A stretch of 64,000 nt of DNA from Kribbella capetownensis (lineage in GTDB: Bacteria > Actinomycetota > Actinomycetes > Propionibacteriales > Kribbellaceae): NCBI RefSeq assembly GCF_004331485.1, contig NZ_SJKD01000005.1, positions 617,484-681,483 on the forward strand. The letters are read 5' to 3'. The notes under the pieces are model-generated. The model worked only from the letters and a program-made list of their open reading frames with translations. It made no database searches and was not told the DNA's origin. This document shows positions 28,595 through 37,675 of the stretch, piece after piece (position 1 is the stretch's first letter; every line of letters starts with the position of its first letter). The translations under genes were made by a program, and so were the position numbers.

Positions 28595-30166
28595 TTACTT
28601 GCGGAGACCGGACAGGTACAGGAACGACAACGGATTGAGCGCCGCGGGCACATTTTCGATGTCCTTGCCGGCCGCCACCGTGAACCGGCTCTGCCAGGCC
28701 GGGACCGCCGGAACCTCCTTGGCCAGCACTCCCTGTAGCTGACCGATCAGGTCGTCGCGTTCCAGCCCGTTCTGCTCCGTCGTTTCCTGCTGCAGCAACT
28801 TCGCGGCCGCCGAGGACCGGTAGCCGTTCTGGAAGCCGCCGCCGGCCTGGACGAACGGTGCGAGGTAGTCGTCGGCATCCGGGTACTCCGGGATCCAGCT
28901 CCCGTAGTAGACGTCGTACGCACCCGCGCGGGCGAGCGTCTGGTACTCCGGCCAGTCCGCGTTCCGCAACGTGACCCGGAACAGCCCGGACGCGTCGAGC
29001 TGGCGCTTCAGCTCGAGCACCTCCGCCTTCGCGGTCGTGCCGTACTGCACCGGCGTCCACCCCACCGTCAGCGGCACCGGTACGACGATGCCGGCCTCCT
29101 TGAGGATCGCGGCAGCGGCGGTCTTGTTCGGCTGCTTGTACTCCGTCTTGAACGCATCCACCTGTCCGCCGAAGCCGGGCGGCACCAACGAGAACAGCGG
29201 CGCCACATGGTCGCCGTACACCCTCTTCACGAGCGTCTGCCGGTCGAGCAGTTGCGCGAAGGCACGACGTACGGCGAGCTTGCGCGATGTGAGCGACTTC
29301 ATGTGGAAGGCGTAGAACTGGATCGCCGCGGAGTCGGACTCGACCAGCTGGACCTGGTCCGACGTCCGCAACTTGTCCAGCAGGTTCGGCCCGAACCTAT
29401 GGAAGGCCAGGTCCGTCTTGCCCGTCGTCACCGCTTGGTACAGCGCGGTCGAGTCCTTCACGAACGTGATGTCGGCGCCGTCGTTCTGCGGTCCGCGCGG
29501 ACCGCGGTATCCGTCGAAGCGGGCCAGCATGATCCGCTCCCCCGGCCGGTACGCCGCCAGCTGGTACGGGCCGCTGCCCATCGCCTTGGTGTCGAGCAGT
29601 TTGTTCGCCGGGTAGTACTCCTCGTCCACGATCGACCCGGCCGTCGTGGTCAGCAGGTACGGCAGCCGCGCGTCCGGGCTCTTCAGGTGGAACACCGCGG
29701 TGAGGTCGTCCGGCGTACTGACCGAGGTCAGCGACGAGAACAGCGGGGCCGGCCCGTTCGGGGTCTTCAGCTTGAGCAGCCGCTCGAAGCTGAACTTCAC
29801 GTCCGACGAGGTCAGTTCGTGCCCGTTCGGGAACTTCAGCCCTTCCTTCAGGCTGCAGGTGTACGTCGTCGGAGAGTCGAACTGGCAGTCGGCGGCGTCC
29901 GGGACCGGCGTCGGTTTGCCCGGCATGATCGTGAGCAGCGTCTGGTACAGGTTCGCCTGGACGGTCCGCGAGGCCACGCCGTACGGACCGGCCGGGTCGA
30001 GCGAGGTGACCTGGTCGGTGGTCGCGAGCCGGAGCACCATCGCCTTCGGCGACGGCTCACCCGGATGCGGCGCGTTGTCGTCCGGCTCACCACACGCCGC
30101 CAACGACACGCTCAGCACACCCACCGCGGCCGTCACCGCACCCCGGCGCCACCACTCGGTCAACAT
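28595..30166 (-). CDS. Second family-5 substrate-binding lipoprotein
   Basis: A 523-residue extracytoplasmic binding protein. The signal MLTEWWRRGAVTAAVGVLS ends in lipobox LAACGE. The family block YTCSLKEGLKFPNGHELTSSDV is at about residues 95-117. A strong ribosome site (GGGAAGGGTGAG) precedes ATG 30166. It is upstream of, and on the same strand as, the complete importer operon, 243 bp away, and has no permeases of its own. It may supply the same importer with another ligand; this is inferred from position. Confidence 0.88.
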   Translation of the reverse strand: MLTEWWRRGAVTAAVGVLSVSLAACGEPDDNAPHPGEPSPKAMVLRLATTDQVTSLDPAGPYGVASRTVQANLYQTLLTIMPGKPTPVPDAADCQFDSPTTYTCSLKEGLKFPNGHELTSSDVKFSFERLLKLKTPNGPAPLFSSLTSVSTPDDLTAVFHLKSPDARLPYLLTTTAGSIVDEEYYPANKLLDTKAMGSGPYQLAAYRPGERIMLARFDGYRGPRGPQNDGADITFVKDSTALYQAVTTGKTDLAFHRFGPNLLDKLRTSDQVQLVESDSAAIQFYAFHMKSLTSRKLAVRRAFAQLLDRQTLVKRVYGDHVAPLFSLVPPGFGGQVDAFKTEYKQPNKTAAAAILKEAGIVVPVPLTVGWTPVQYGTTAKAEVLELKRQLDASGLFRVTLRNADWPEYQTLARAGAYDVYYGSWIPEYPDADDYLAPFVQAGGGFQNGYRSSAAAKLLQQETTEQNGLERDDLIGQLQGVLAKEVPAVPAWQSRFTVAAGKDIENVPAALNPLSFLYLSGLRK

Positions 30167-30229
30167 CTCACCCTTCCCCAGCCCGCTACCCGAACAACGC
30201 CCCCGAGGGCACCAAGTGACGGTAACCCG

Positions 30230-30892
30230 TCAACGGAGCAGGTCGCGCAGGGCCTCCGGCGTGAGCGGCTCGAGCGAACGCACCACGAGGCGTCGCGGCG
30301 CGTCCGGAATCGTCACCCACTGGGGTACGGCGACCACGTACGCGCCGGCCGCCGTACCGGACTCGGTCCCCGTGTTGGAGTCCTCGATCACCACGCACCG
30401 GGTCGGGTCGACACCCAGCTTGCGAGCCGCGGTCAGGTACGGCTCCGGGTGCGGCTTGCCACGCGTCACCTCGTCGCCGGCCACGATCACGTCGAACGGG
30501 TCGGGCGGCAGATGGCCGAGCACCGCGTCGATCATCACCCGGTACGACGCCGACACCAGCGCGCACGGGATGTCCTCCTTGCGCAGTGCCTGCAGCAGTT
30601 CGACCGCGCCCGGCTGGAAGCTGACCTCCCTGCGGAGTTCGTCCACCACTCGGCCGAACATCTGCTCGGCGAGGTCGTCGGGGGTGATCACACCGGCCGG
30701 GATCCGCGCCATCCAGACCTTGACCGCGTCCCGCAGGTCACTGCCGATGAGGGTCAGGCAGTCCTGCTCGGTCCAGGTCACCCCGAGCTCGGCGAGGAAC
30801 TGGATCTGCACCTCGGCCCAGGTCTTCTCGGAGTCGACCAGGGTCCCGTCCATGTCCCACAGCACCGCTTGGAGGGATTGTTCCGGGTGCAA
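30230..30892 (-). CDS. HAD-superfamily phosphatase
   Basis: A 220-residue HAD hydrolase of the beta-phosphoglucomutase/phosphatase type. Motif I is LWDMDGTLVDSE (nucleophile Asp and acid Asp), motif II ALVSAS, the Lys is in RGKPHPEPYL and the metal-binding acids are in VVIEDSNTG. I chose TTG 30892 because AAGGAG is placed 6 bp before it and the protein then starts 13 residues before motif I, as is usual. An in-frame extension to 31084 is Arg/Pro-rich and lies in the promoter region of the next gene. Substrate unknown. Confidence 0.85.
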   Translation of the reverse strand: MHPEQSLQAVLWDMDGTLVDSEKTWAEVQIQFLAELGVTWTEQDCLTLIGSDLRDAVKVWMARIPAGVITPDDLAEQMFGRVVDELRREVSFQPGAVELLQALRKEDIPCALVSASYRVMIDAVLGHLPPDPFDVIVAGDEVTRGKPHPEPYLTAARKLGVDPTRCVVIEDSNTGTESGTAAGAYVVAVPQWVTIPDAPRRLVVRSLEPLTPEALRDLLR

Positions 30893-31104
30893 GTGCAGCT
30901 CCTTCGTCAGGCCTGGCGCGATCGGTTCGCGGAACCATTTTCCTCGGTCCCTCCGGACCGGCCGCCGCCGGGTCCGGCCCACGGACGGCGACACGTTCCG
31001 CTGGGCGTGAAACCAGGCCCGCCCGTCGGCGCGACCACGTAGGCTGGGCAGTCCGGATTCCGGCGACCCCGCCGGATGGCACACAGACGACAGGGGGCCT
31101 GCGA

Positions 31105-31953
31105 GTGGTTGACCTCGCGAACCTGAGGGACCCGGTCGTGATCGCCGCGTTCGAGGGCTGGAACGACGCGGCCGAGGCGGCCACCGGCGCGGTCGACCAC
31201 CTGATCGACGAGTGGGACGCGGAGCTCGTCACCGCGATCGACCCCGAGGACTACTACGACTTCCAGGTGAACCGCCCGATGGTCGGCTTCGACGAGGACG
31301 GCGGGCGGCAGCTGACCTGGCCGACCACCCGGATGTACGTCGCCCGGCCCGAGGACACCGACCGGGACGTGCTCCTGATTCGCGGCATCGAGCCGAACAT
31401 GCGTTGGCGCGGCTTCTGCCAGGAGCTGCTGGAGGTGGTCGACGAGTCGAACGCGCAGCTCGTTGTGGTGCTCGGCGCACTGCTCGCGGATTCCCCGCAC
31501 ACCCGGCCGATCCCGGTCTCGGCGACCTCGTCCGATCCGGAGCTGTCCGCGTCGTGGAGCCTCGAGCCGTCGACGTACGAGGGCCCGACCGGGATCACCG
31601 GAGTCTTCGCCGACCTGTGCAGCACCCTCGGCGTGCCGTCGGTGTCGATCTGGTCCGCGATCCCGCACTACATCGCCAGTACGCCGTGCCCGAAGGCGTC
31701 GCTGGCGCTGCTGACCAAGATCGAGGCGCTGCTGGACCTGCAGATCCCGGACGGCGATCTGCCCGAGCTGGCCCGCGCCTGGCAGCGCGGCGCCGACGAG
31801 CTCAGCGAGGAAGACCCGGAGGTCGCGGAGTACGTGCACTCGCTCGAGGAGCAGCGCGACACCGCGGACCTGCCCGAGGCCACCGGTGACGCGATCGCCG
31901 CCGAGTTCGAGCGCTACCTCCGCCGACGGAACAAGAACCACCCCAGCGACTAG
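31105..31953 (+). CDS. PAC2-family protein
   Basis: A 282-residue cytosolic protein of the PAC2 family, named after the eukaryotic proteasome assembly chaperone 2. The block VIAAFEGWNDAAEAATGAVD at residues 11-30 is the family start, and SIWSAIPHYIASTPCPKASL near 180-200 the second conserved block. The C-terminal 90 residues are helical and acidic. Actinobacterial members are common near proteasome-bearing genomes, but their function is not settled. Starts at GTG 31105; its stop overlaps the converging MerR gene by 4 bp. Confidence 0.87.
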   Translation: MVDLANLRDPVVIAAFEGWNDAAEAATGAVDHLIDEWDAELVTAIDPEDYYDFQVNRPMVGFDEDGGRQLTWPTTRMYVARPEDTDRDVLLIRGIEPNMRWRGFCQELLEVVDESNAQLVVVLGALLADSPHTRPIPVSATSSDPELSASWSLEPSTYEGPTGITGVFADLCSTLGVPSVSIWSAIPHYIASTPCPKASLALLTKIEALLDLQIPDGDLPELARAWQRGADELSEEDPEVAEYVHSLEEQRDTADLPEATGDAIAAEFERYLRRRNKNHPSD

Positions 31954-32312
31954 AGCTCCTGAGCAGCAGTCGTGATGACCTCGTCCAGGACCGCTCGGGA
32001 TGTCGTCAGGTCGGCGATCATCTGATCGATGCGGTCGCGTTCGGCGGTCAGGTCGGTGACGAGTTGCGGGGTGGCCCGTTCGTTCGGGCCGCCGTCGGGG
32101 TCGCGCATGCACGGGAGTAACTCAGCGATCTTCTTGCTGTGCAGCCCGGCCGCGAACAACTCCTGGATCAAGATCACCCGGTCGACCGCCCGCTCGGCGT
32201 ACTCCCGCTGTCCGCCGGGACTCCGCTCCGACACCAGTAGTCCCTGCTGCTCGTAGTACCGCAGCGACCGCTCGCTCACCCCGGTCCGCCGGGCCAGCTC
32301 ACCGATCCGCAT
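31950..32312 (-). CDS. MerR-family transcriptional regulator
   Basis: A 120-residue MerR protein. The winged helix MRIGELARRTGVSERSLRYY starts at residue 1, followed by RSPGGQREY and a dimerisation helix. The C-terminal part is short and has a single Cys, so it is more likely a small-molecule or stress sensor than a metal sensor of the MerR-Hg type. ATG 32312 starts directly at the HTH. It is divergent from the deacetylase gene across 58 bp containing an inverted repeat, and probably controls that gene and itself. Confidence 0.88.
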   Translation of the reverse strand: MRIGELARRTGVSERSLRYYEQQGLLVSERSPGGQREYAERAVDRVILIQELFAAGLHSKKIAELLPCMRDPDGGPNERATPQLVTDLTAERDRIDQMIADLTTSRAVLDEVITTAAQEL

Positions 32313-32335
32313 CGCCGATCCTCCCGCGGGACTTG

Positions 32336-32357
32336 AACTTGACACTGATGTCAGATT
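32336..32357. promoter_or_regulatory. Inverted repeat with -35-like TTGACA between merR and deacetylase genes
   Basis: TGACA (32340-32344) and TGTCA (32349-32353) face each other around CTGA, with further weaker symmetry to 32336 and 32357. The left arm is also a consensus-like TTGACA. MerR proteins typically bind such repeats inside a promoter spacer. Placed 14 bp before the deacetylase start. Confidence 0.5.
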
Positions 32358-32370
32358 TTACCGTGTCGGT

Positions 32371-33210
32371 ATGACGCTCTTCGACTACAGCCCCATCACC
32401 GAACGCCCCCAGCTCACCTGGCCGGACGGCAAGAAGCTCGCCTTCTACGTCGGTCTCAACATCGAGCACTTCCTGCCCGGCGAGCCGTCCACCAGCATCT
32501 GGCCGCTGGACCTGAAGCCGGACCCGCTGAACCACGGCTGGCGCGACTACGGCGCCCGGGTCGGCATCTGGCGCACGATGGACATCCTCGACCGGCACGG
32601 AATCCGGGCCAGCGCACTGGTGAACTCGATGGTTGCCGAGCACAACCCGCAGATCATCAAGGCCGGCGTGGAACGCGACTGGGTCTGGCTCGCGCACGGC
32701 TCGACCAACTCGATCCTGCACACCGGCTACGCACCGGACGAGGAGCGCAAGATCCTCGCCGAGATCACCGGCACGATCGAGACCGCGACCGGTCAACGGC
32801 CGAAGGGCTGGATGGGCCCCGCCCTGACCGAGACCGACAACACCCCCGAACTGCTGTCCGAGCTCGGCTACCAGTACGTCCTCGACTGGACCAACGACGA
32901 CCAGCCGTACCGGCTGAACGTCCCCGGCATGCTCAGCGTCCCGTACACCCTCGGGCTGAACGACCTCGGCCTGTTCCTCCGCGGTTCGTCCGGCCCCGAC
33001 TTCCTCCAGATGGTCAAGGACCAGTACGACGTACTCCGCGCCGACTCCGAGCACAGCGGCCGGGTGATGGCGCTCGCGCTGCACCCGTTCGTGATCGGTC
33101 AGCCGTTCCTGGCGAAGTACCTCGACCTTGCGCTGGAGTACATTGCCTCGCAGAGCGACGTCTGGCTGACAACGAGTGACGAGATCGCGGAGCACTATGT
33201 GACAGCCTGA
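32371..33210 (+). CDS. Polysaccharide deacetylase-like (NodB-fold) hydrolase
   Basis: A 279-residue protein of the polysaccharide deacetylase superfamily, closest in style to the cytosolic PuuE/allantoinase-like branch: GLNIEHFLPG at the start, DYGARVGIWRTMDILDRHG near 55-75, then AHGSTNSI and ALHPFVIGQP at the C-terminus, which supplies a metal-site His. No signal peptide, so an intracellular small amide or ring substrate is more likely than cell-wall glycan. Divergent from a MerR regulator, which is probably its controller. Confidence 0.8.
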   Translation: MTLFDYSPITERPQLTWPDGKKLAFYVGLNIEHFLPGEPSTSIWPLDLKPDPLNHGWRDYGARVGIWRTMDILDRHGIRASALVNSMVAEHNPQIIKAGVERDWVWLAHGSTNSILHTGYAPDEERKILAEITGTIETATGQRPKGWMGPALTETDNTPELLSELGYQYVLDWTNDDQPYRLNVPGMLSVPYTLGLNDLGLFLRGSSGPDFLQMVKDQYDVLRADSEHSGRVMALALHPFVIGQPFLAKYLDLALEYIASQSDVWLTTSDEIAEHYVTA

Positions 33211-33249
33211 CTGGTTCATCAACACTGGCGTGATGGTGGGGATCGGCTT

Positions 33250-33270
33250 ATCCTCGTCCGGGTCGAGGAT
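33250..33270 (+). terminator. Weak hairpin after the deacetylase gene
   Basis: ATCCTCG and CGAGGAT form a perfect 7-bp stem around a 7-nt loop, 40 bp after the deacetylase stop and 16 bp before the transpeptidase start. No U-tract; it could equally be a 5' leader structure of the next gene. Confidence 0.35.
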
Positions 33271-33285
33271 CACGGGGAGCGGGTT

Positions 33286-34053
33286 ATGGGCAAGGGGAAG
33301 GGCGGGAGCTCGGCTCCGGCCTTGGCTGTGCTCGCCCTGCTCGGCATCGTCGCCGTGGTCGGCTTCACCAACGACGACAAGCAGGAGACCGTCGACCTCA
33401 CCACGCTCGCCGCGTCGACAACGGCAACCACGATCACGACCGCACCCCTCGATCCCCAGCCGTACGCCGGGACCGACGGACTGGTCGTGCACCCGCGGAC
33501 CGAGACGGCGCTCTACAGCGCGCCGGACACGGACGCGTTCGCCAAGATCGGGCCGACGCAGTTCGGCCAGACCTGGCTGCCGGTGGTCGAGCAGGCCGAC
33601 GGCTGGGTCCGGGTGCTGCTGCCGTCCAAGCCGAACCGTTCGACCGGCTGGCTGCCGGACGAAGACCTCGATCGCGCGTCCTCGTCGTACCTGATCAAGG
33701 TCCACACCGGCTCGCGGACGATCGAGCTGTTCCAGCGCGGCCGGCGACTCGGGGTGTGGAAGGCCGGGGTCGGTGCGAAGAAGACGCCGACGCCGCCGGG
33801 CCGCACGTTCCTGCTCGGCTCGATCATCGACAACAAGCGGTCCGCGTCGCCCATCGTGCTGCCGTTGGGAGCGCACAGTCCCACTCTGGACACGTTCGGT
33901 GGCGGCCCTGGTACGGTCGCGATCCATGGCTGGCCGCGGCCGGACGTCTTCGGCGCCGCCATCAGCGCCGGTTGCGTCCGGGTCCCTAAGACCGCACTCG
34001 CCCACCTGCAGAAGGTGCCGCTCGGGACGCTCGTCCTGATCGACAGCAAATAG
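33286..34053 (+). CDS. L,D-transpeptidase (YkuD domain), membrane-anchored
   Basis: A 255-residue protein. A basic start and a hydrophobic segment (APALAVLALLGIVAVVGF) at residues 9-26 anchor it outside the cell, followed by a Thr-rich linker. The YkuD catalytic domain fills the C-terminal 125 residues, with the motif IHGWPRPD...ISAGCVRVP holding the catalytic His, Ser and Cys. Such enzymes make 3-3 cross-links in peptidoglycan or attach proteins to it. It precedes a secreted protein gene by 18 bp. Confidence 0.9.
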   Translation: MGKGKGGSSAPALAVLALLGIVAVVGFTNDDKQETVDLTTLAASTTATTITTAPLDPQPYAGTDGLVVHPRTETALYSAPDTDAFAKIGPTQFGQTWLPVVEQADGWVRVLLPSKPNRSTGWLPDEDLDRASSSYLIKVHTGSRTIELFQRGRRLGVWKAGVGAKKTPTPPGRTFLLGSIIDNKRSASPIVLPLGAHSPTLDTFGGGPGTVAIHGWPRPDVFGAAISAGCVRVPKTALAHLQKVPLGTLVLIDSK

Positions 34054-34071
34054 AAAGTTGAGGACACCGTG

Positions 34072-34962
34072 ATGCGACCAGACCTCGCGCGGACCATCAC
34101 CACGGTCGCGGCCGTTGGCGGCGTGGTGGCGTTCACCGTGGTCGCGAGCGCGCCCATCGGCAATGCGGCGGCGCGGCCGTCCTCGGCGTACGCGGTCAGT
34201 GCGGACGGACAATTCCCGATCGCCAAGACGCCGTACGCCGAATCGCCCGACGGGAAACGACGGACGACGTCCGCACTGGAGCTCCCGAAGAACCCGCTGA
34301 TCTCGGTCCGCGCCGGCAACGCGACGGCCGGGAACGACTCGGCCTCGGTCGAGCTGTTCGACGTGGTCGTCGGCCCGGACATCCTCAGCCAGGTGAAGCT
34401 CCCGCCGGAGTTGAAGCAGAGTTGCGCCAACCTGCCCGCGCAGGGTGCCGACGACCTCCCGATCCCCGACCTCCCGTTGCCTGACCTCGGGCTGCCGCTA
34501 CCCAAGCTCAGCACGAAGGATCTGCCGGTCAAGAACCTGCCCGACCTCTGCAACTTGTTGCTCACTCCACCCAGTTCGCTGCTCGGCATCGACTCGGTCA
34601 ACGTGTGGTGCTCCGGCGACGAAGGCGGTGTCGACATCGGCGCCCTGACCCTGCTCGGTCAGCGCATCGCCCTGCCGACCACCAAGCAGGGCGCGACAAT
34701 CCCGGCCGCGCCACTGGCGACCATCACGGTCAACGACCAGGCCAAGCGTACGGACGGCTCGTTCACGATCACCGGACTGACGATCGACCTCGGCGGCGGC
34801 ACGCAGGTCATCCGGCTCGCCTCGGCGACCTGTTCCAAGCCGGCGCCACATCCCACGCCGAAGCCGACCCATCCGCCGACCACTGAGCCGCCGCAGCTCA
34901 ACGAGCCGCCGGCCGCGACGCCTCCGACGCCGGTCAAGACCCACCAGCCAGTGACGGGCTGA
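34072..34962 (+). CDS. Secreted protein of unknown function with Pro-rich C-terminus
   Basis: A 296-residue protein with a Sec-type signal at residues 1-33 (RTITTVAAVGGVVAFTVV...GNAAA). The body is beta-rich and has four Cys in two spaced pairs that could be disulfides; a DLPLPDLGLPLP run lies in the middle. It ends with about 40 residues rich in Pro and Thr, of the kind that spans a cell wall. The overall look recalls choice-of-anchor-P proteins, but I do not assign a function. ATG 34072 has GAGGA 7 bp upstream. Probably co-transcribed with the transpeptidase. Confidence 0.75.
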   Translation: MRPDLARTITTVAAVGGVVAFTVVASAPIGNAAARPSSAYAVSADGQFPIAKTPYAESPDGKRRTTSALELPKNPLISVRAGNATAGNDSASVELFDVVVGPDILSQVKLPPELKQSCANLPAQGADDLPIPDLPLPDLGLPLPKLSTKDLPVKNLPDLCNLLLTPPSSLLGIDSVNVWCSGDEGGVDIGALTLLGQRIALPTTKQGATIPAAPLATITVNDQAKRTDGSFTITGLTIDLGGGTQVIRLASATCSKPAPHPTPKPTHPPTTEPPQLNEPPAATPPTPVKTHQPVTG

Positions 34963-34971
34963 CCGCTAGAC

Positions 34972-36192
34972 CTACAGCTTCACACCGAGCAGAGCATCGA
35001 CCGCCAGGGCCACCAGAGCGGGAGCCTCGGTGTCGTCGCCGTTGGTCTCGGCCCAGGTGTCGATCGCGGACAGCGCCGCGACGCTGTCGAGGTCGTTGGT
35101 GAGCGCGGCCCGTACGGCGTCGACCGCCGCCGCACCGTCGGGACCCGAGCCCCGGCTGATCGCACCGCGCCAGACGTCCAGCCGCTCCTGCGCGTCGAGC
35201 AGCACCGACTCGGTCCAGAACCACTCGGTGCGGTAGTGGTGCGCGAGCAAAGCCAGCCGGATCGCCATCGGGTCCGACCCGGCCTGCCGCTCCCTCGAGA
35301 CCAGCACCAGGTTGCCCTTGGACTTCGACATCTTCTCGCCGTCCAGACCGACCATCGCCTGGTGCACGTACGCGTGGGCGAACGGGTGCTCGCCGGTCGC
35401 GACCTGTGCGCCGCTGGCCGACATCTCGTGGTGCGGGAAGATCAGGTCCGTCCCGCCGCCCTGGACGTCGAACGACATCCCGAGGTACTCCAGCGCGATC
35501 GCCGAACACTCGACGTGCCAGCCGGGCCGGCCGCGGCCGACGGGCGAATCCCAGGCCGGCTCCCCCGGGCGCTCATGACGCCACAGCAGGCTGTCCAGCG
35601 GATCCCGCTTGCCCTCACGCTCCGGGTCACCGCCGCGCTCGGCGAACAGTTCCGTCATCGTCTCGCGGTCGTATCCGGACACGCCACCGAACGCCGGGTC
35701 CGCCTTCACCGCGAAGTACAGGTCACCGTCGACCGAGTAGACCGCGCCGGCGCGGCGCAGTTCGTCGACCGCGTTCGCCACCAGGTCGACCGACTCGACC
35801 ACGCCGATGTAGTGCTGCGGCGGGATCACCCGCAGCGAGGTCATGTCGTCGCGGAACAGCTGGATCTCGCGGTGCGCCAGGTCGGTCCAGTCGACCCCGG
35901 TCTCGGCGGCCCGCTCGAGCAGCGGGTCGTCGACATCGGTGATGTTCTGCGTGTAGCTGACGTCGTACCCGGCATCGCGCCACATCCGGTTGATCAGGTC
36001 GAACGTCACGTACGTCGCCGCATGGCCCATGTGCGTGGCGTCGTACGGCGTGATGCCGCACACATACATCCGGGCGGTGCCGCCGTCGGCCGGCGGTACC
36101 TCGACCAGTCCGCCCGAGGCGGTGTCGTGGAGGCGCAGCCGCCGGGCCGGACCCGGGACGACCGGGATGTCTGGAGTTGTCCACGCCTGCAT
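34972..36192 (-). CDS. mshC: Cysteine:glucosaminyl-inositol ligase of mycothiol synthesis
   Basis: A 406-residue class I aminoacyl-tRNA-synthetase-like ligase that joins Cys to GlcN-Ins using ATP, the third stage of mycothiol synthesis. It has the HIGH-like THMGHAATY at about residues 58-66 and KMSKSKGN in the C-terminal half; MYVCGITPYD carries the zinc Cys. The N-terminus MQAWTTPDIPVVPG is typical of MshC and not of CysS, and the length fits MshC (CysS is longer). I chose ATG 36192 for that reason. Mycothiol marks the host as an actinobacterium. Confidence 0.95.
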   Translation of the reverse strand: MQAWTTPDIPVVPGPARRLRLHDTASGGLVEVPPADGGTARMYVCGITPYDATHMGHAATYVTFDLINRMWRDAGYDVSYTQNITDVDDPLLERAAETGVDWTDLAHREIQLFRDDMTSLRVIPPQHYIGVVESVDLVANAVDELRRAGAVYSVDGDLYFAVKADPAFGGVSGYDRETMTELFAERGGDPEREGKRDPLDSLLWRHERPGEPAWDSPVGRGRPGWHVECSAIALEYLGMSFDVQGGGTDLIFPHHEMSASGAQVATGEHPFAHAYVHQAMVGLDGEKMSKSKGNLVLVSRERQAGSDPMAIRLALLAHHYRTEWFWTESVLLDAQERLDVWRGAISRGSGPDGAAAVDAVRAALTNDLDSVAALSAIDTWAETNGDDTEAPALVALAVDALLGVKL

Positions 36193-36383
36193 GTCCTGGA
36201 GCTTATGCCAGCCCCCATTGCAGTGCCGCGACACGGTTCCACTGTCCGGTCGCTCCGCCCGCAGATTCATCCTGGCCGGGTGAAGTTTGCCAGGTCCTCC
36301 GGCGCCCACGATGGGGTTGCGGCGGGACGCTCGCCGCGCGTTCCGGGCATGCGTTCGGTTCGATCGACGGCAAGGAGTGCACC

Positions 36384-36872
36384 ATGACCGCCTTTACGGT
36401 GTGGAAGTTCGATGGTCCGGACGGCGCCGGGCACGCCGAATCGGTTCTCAAGGGCTGTGAGCGGGACGGACTGGTGAAGATCCTCGATCACGCGATCGTC
36501 TCGTGGCCGAAGGAGGACTCGCATCCGACCACCAAGCAGGGACACGAAGACACCTGGCGCGGGACCGGCTGGGGGGCGCTGTGGGGCGTTCTCCTCGGCG
36601 CCCTCTTCTTCGTACCGTTGATCGGTGGCGTCGCCGGGGCCGCGATCGGCGCGATCAGCAAGTCGACCCAGGATGCGGGCATCACCAAGGAGCAACTGCA
36701 GAAGATCCGCACCGAGGTGACCCCAGGAACCTCGGCCCTCTTCGCAGTCACCGAGGACGGCGATCTGGACCGGGTCGGCGAACGGTTCCACGGCATGCAC
36801 AGCAAGCTCATCGACACGAACCTCACCGATGCCGAGCGTCAGGTCCTGCTGGAGACCTTCGGCGGCCGCTGA
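36384..36872 (+). CDS. DUF1269-type membrane protein
   Basis: A 162-residue protein with a Gly/Ala-rich hydrophobic stretch (GWGALWGVLLGALFFVPLIG) at about residues 63-82, continuing as GVAGAAIGAI, flanked by soluble parts. The C-terminal half (GTSALFAVTEDGDLDRVGER) matches the DUF1269 family, whose function is unknown. ATG 36384 has AAGGAG upstream. Sits alone, divergent from mshC and convergent with the SCO1664-like gene. Confidence 0.8.
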   Translation: MTAFTVWKFDGPDGAGHAESVLKGCERDGLVKILDHAIVSWPKEDSHPTTKQGHEDTWRGTGWGALWGVLLGALFFVPLIGGVAGAAIGAISKSTQDAGITKEQLQKIRTEVTPGTSALFAVTEDGDLDRVGERFHGMHSKLIDTNLTDAERQVLLETFGGR

Positions 36873-36883
36873 CGCCGTACTGG

Positions 36884-37675
36884 CTAGAAGGCCGGCCAGG
36901 GAATGGCCGGCCAGTCCTCGCTGGGGTACGGGTAGATCCCGGTCTTGAGGAGCGACGAGCACCGCTCGCGGGTCGCCGTCAGCTCCACCGCGGTGATCAG
37001 CTCGCACAGCTCCGTCCCGAGCCCACCGGCGAGCCGGTCGGCCAGCCTGCGTACGTCGTCCAGCAGCTCGGCCGGGATCGGGTCACCGGCCCAGCCCCAC
37101 AACACGGTCCGCAGCTTGTCGTCGGCGTTGAACGTGACCCCGTGGTCGACCCCGAACACGCGGCCGTCCCCCGGGTTCAGCACATGGCCGCCCTTGCGGT
37201 CGGCATTGTTGACCACGGCATCGAACACCGCCATCCGCTGCAGTGCCACGTTGTCCGCGTGCACCAGCGTGACCGGGTTGTGCCGGCCGTCGAGCGCGTC
37301 GAAGACGCCGACCCATCCCTTCGGCACGCGGCCTTGCGGGACGATGTCGACCAGCTCGGTCTCCCCCGCCGGCAGCTCGACTTCGTCGATCCACAGCTGC
37401 ACCATGCCCTCGCCGAGCGGCCCGTCCCGCAACAGCGTCGGCGGCACCACCGACCACCCCAGCGCCTCGGACACGACGTACGCCGCGTACTCGCGCTGGG
37501 CCAGCGTGCCGTCGGGGAAGTCCCACAGCGGCCGCTCACCCTGGACGGGCTTGTAGACCACCGTCGCCGTACGGTCCTCGAGACTCACCGAGCCCTGGAA
37601 CGTCCCGTTCGACGCGGCCACCAGGCGGCCGTGCAGGGACAGCTCCCCATCGGCGAGCAGGTCCTGGTCGATCAT
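36884..37675 (-). CDS. SCO1664-family protein (PI-kinase-like fold)
   Basis: A 263-residue cytosolic protein of the conserved actinobacterial SCO1664 family, which has remote similarity to phosphatidylinositol 3/4-kinase folds. RTATVVYKPVQGERPLWDFP near residues 34-53 and VLNPGDGRVFGVDHGVTFN near 165-185 resemble the Lys and DHG-type catalytic segments. Activity is unproven. ATGA overlap with the upstream DUF3090 gene shows coupling. The order phosphatase, DUF3090, SCO1664 near mshC is a recurrent actinobacterial neighbourhood. Confidence 0.85.
   Translation of the reverse strand: MIDQDLLADGELSLHGRLVAASNGTFQGSVSLEDRTATVVYKPVQGERPLWDFPDGTLAQREYAAYVVSEALGWSVVPPTLLRDGPLGEGMVQLWIDEVELPAGETELVDIVPQGRVPKGWVGVFDALDGRHNPVTLVHADNVALQRMAVFDAVVNNADRKGGHVLNPGDGRVFGVDHGVTFNADDKLRTVLWGWAGDPIPAELLDDVRRLADRLAGGLGTELCELITAVELTATRERCSSLLKTGIYPYPSEDWPAIPWPAF
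36890..36912. terminator. GC-rich hairpin at the end of the SCO1664 gene
   Basis: GGCCGGCCA (36890-36898) pairs perfectly with TGGCCGGCC (36904-36912), loop of 5. It lies inside the last codons of the SCO1664 gene and just past the stop of the converging DUF1269 gene, so it could stop transcription from the DUF1269 side. Confidence 0.5.
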
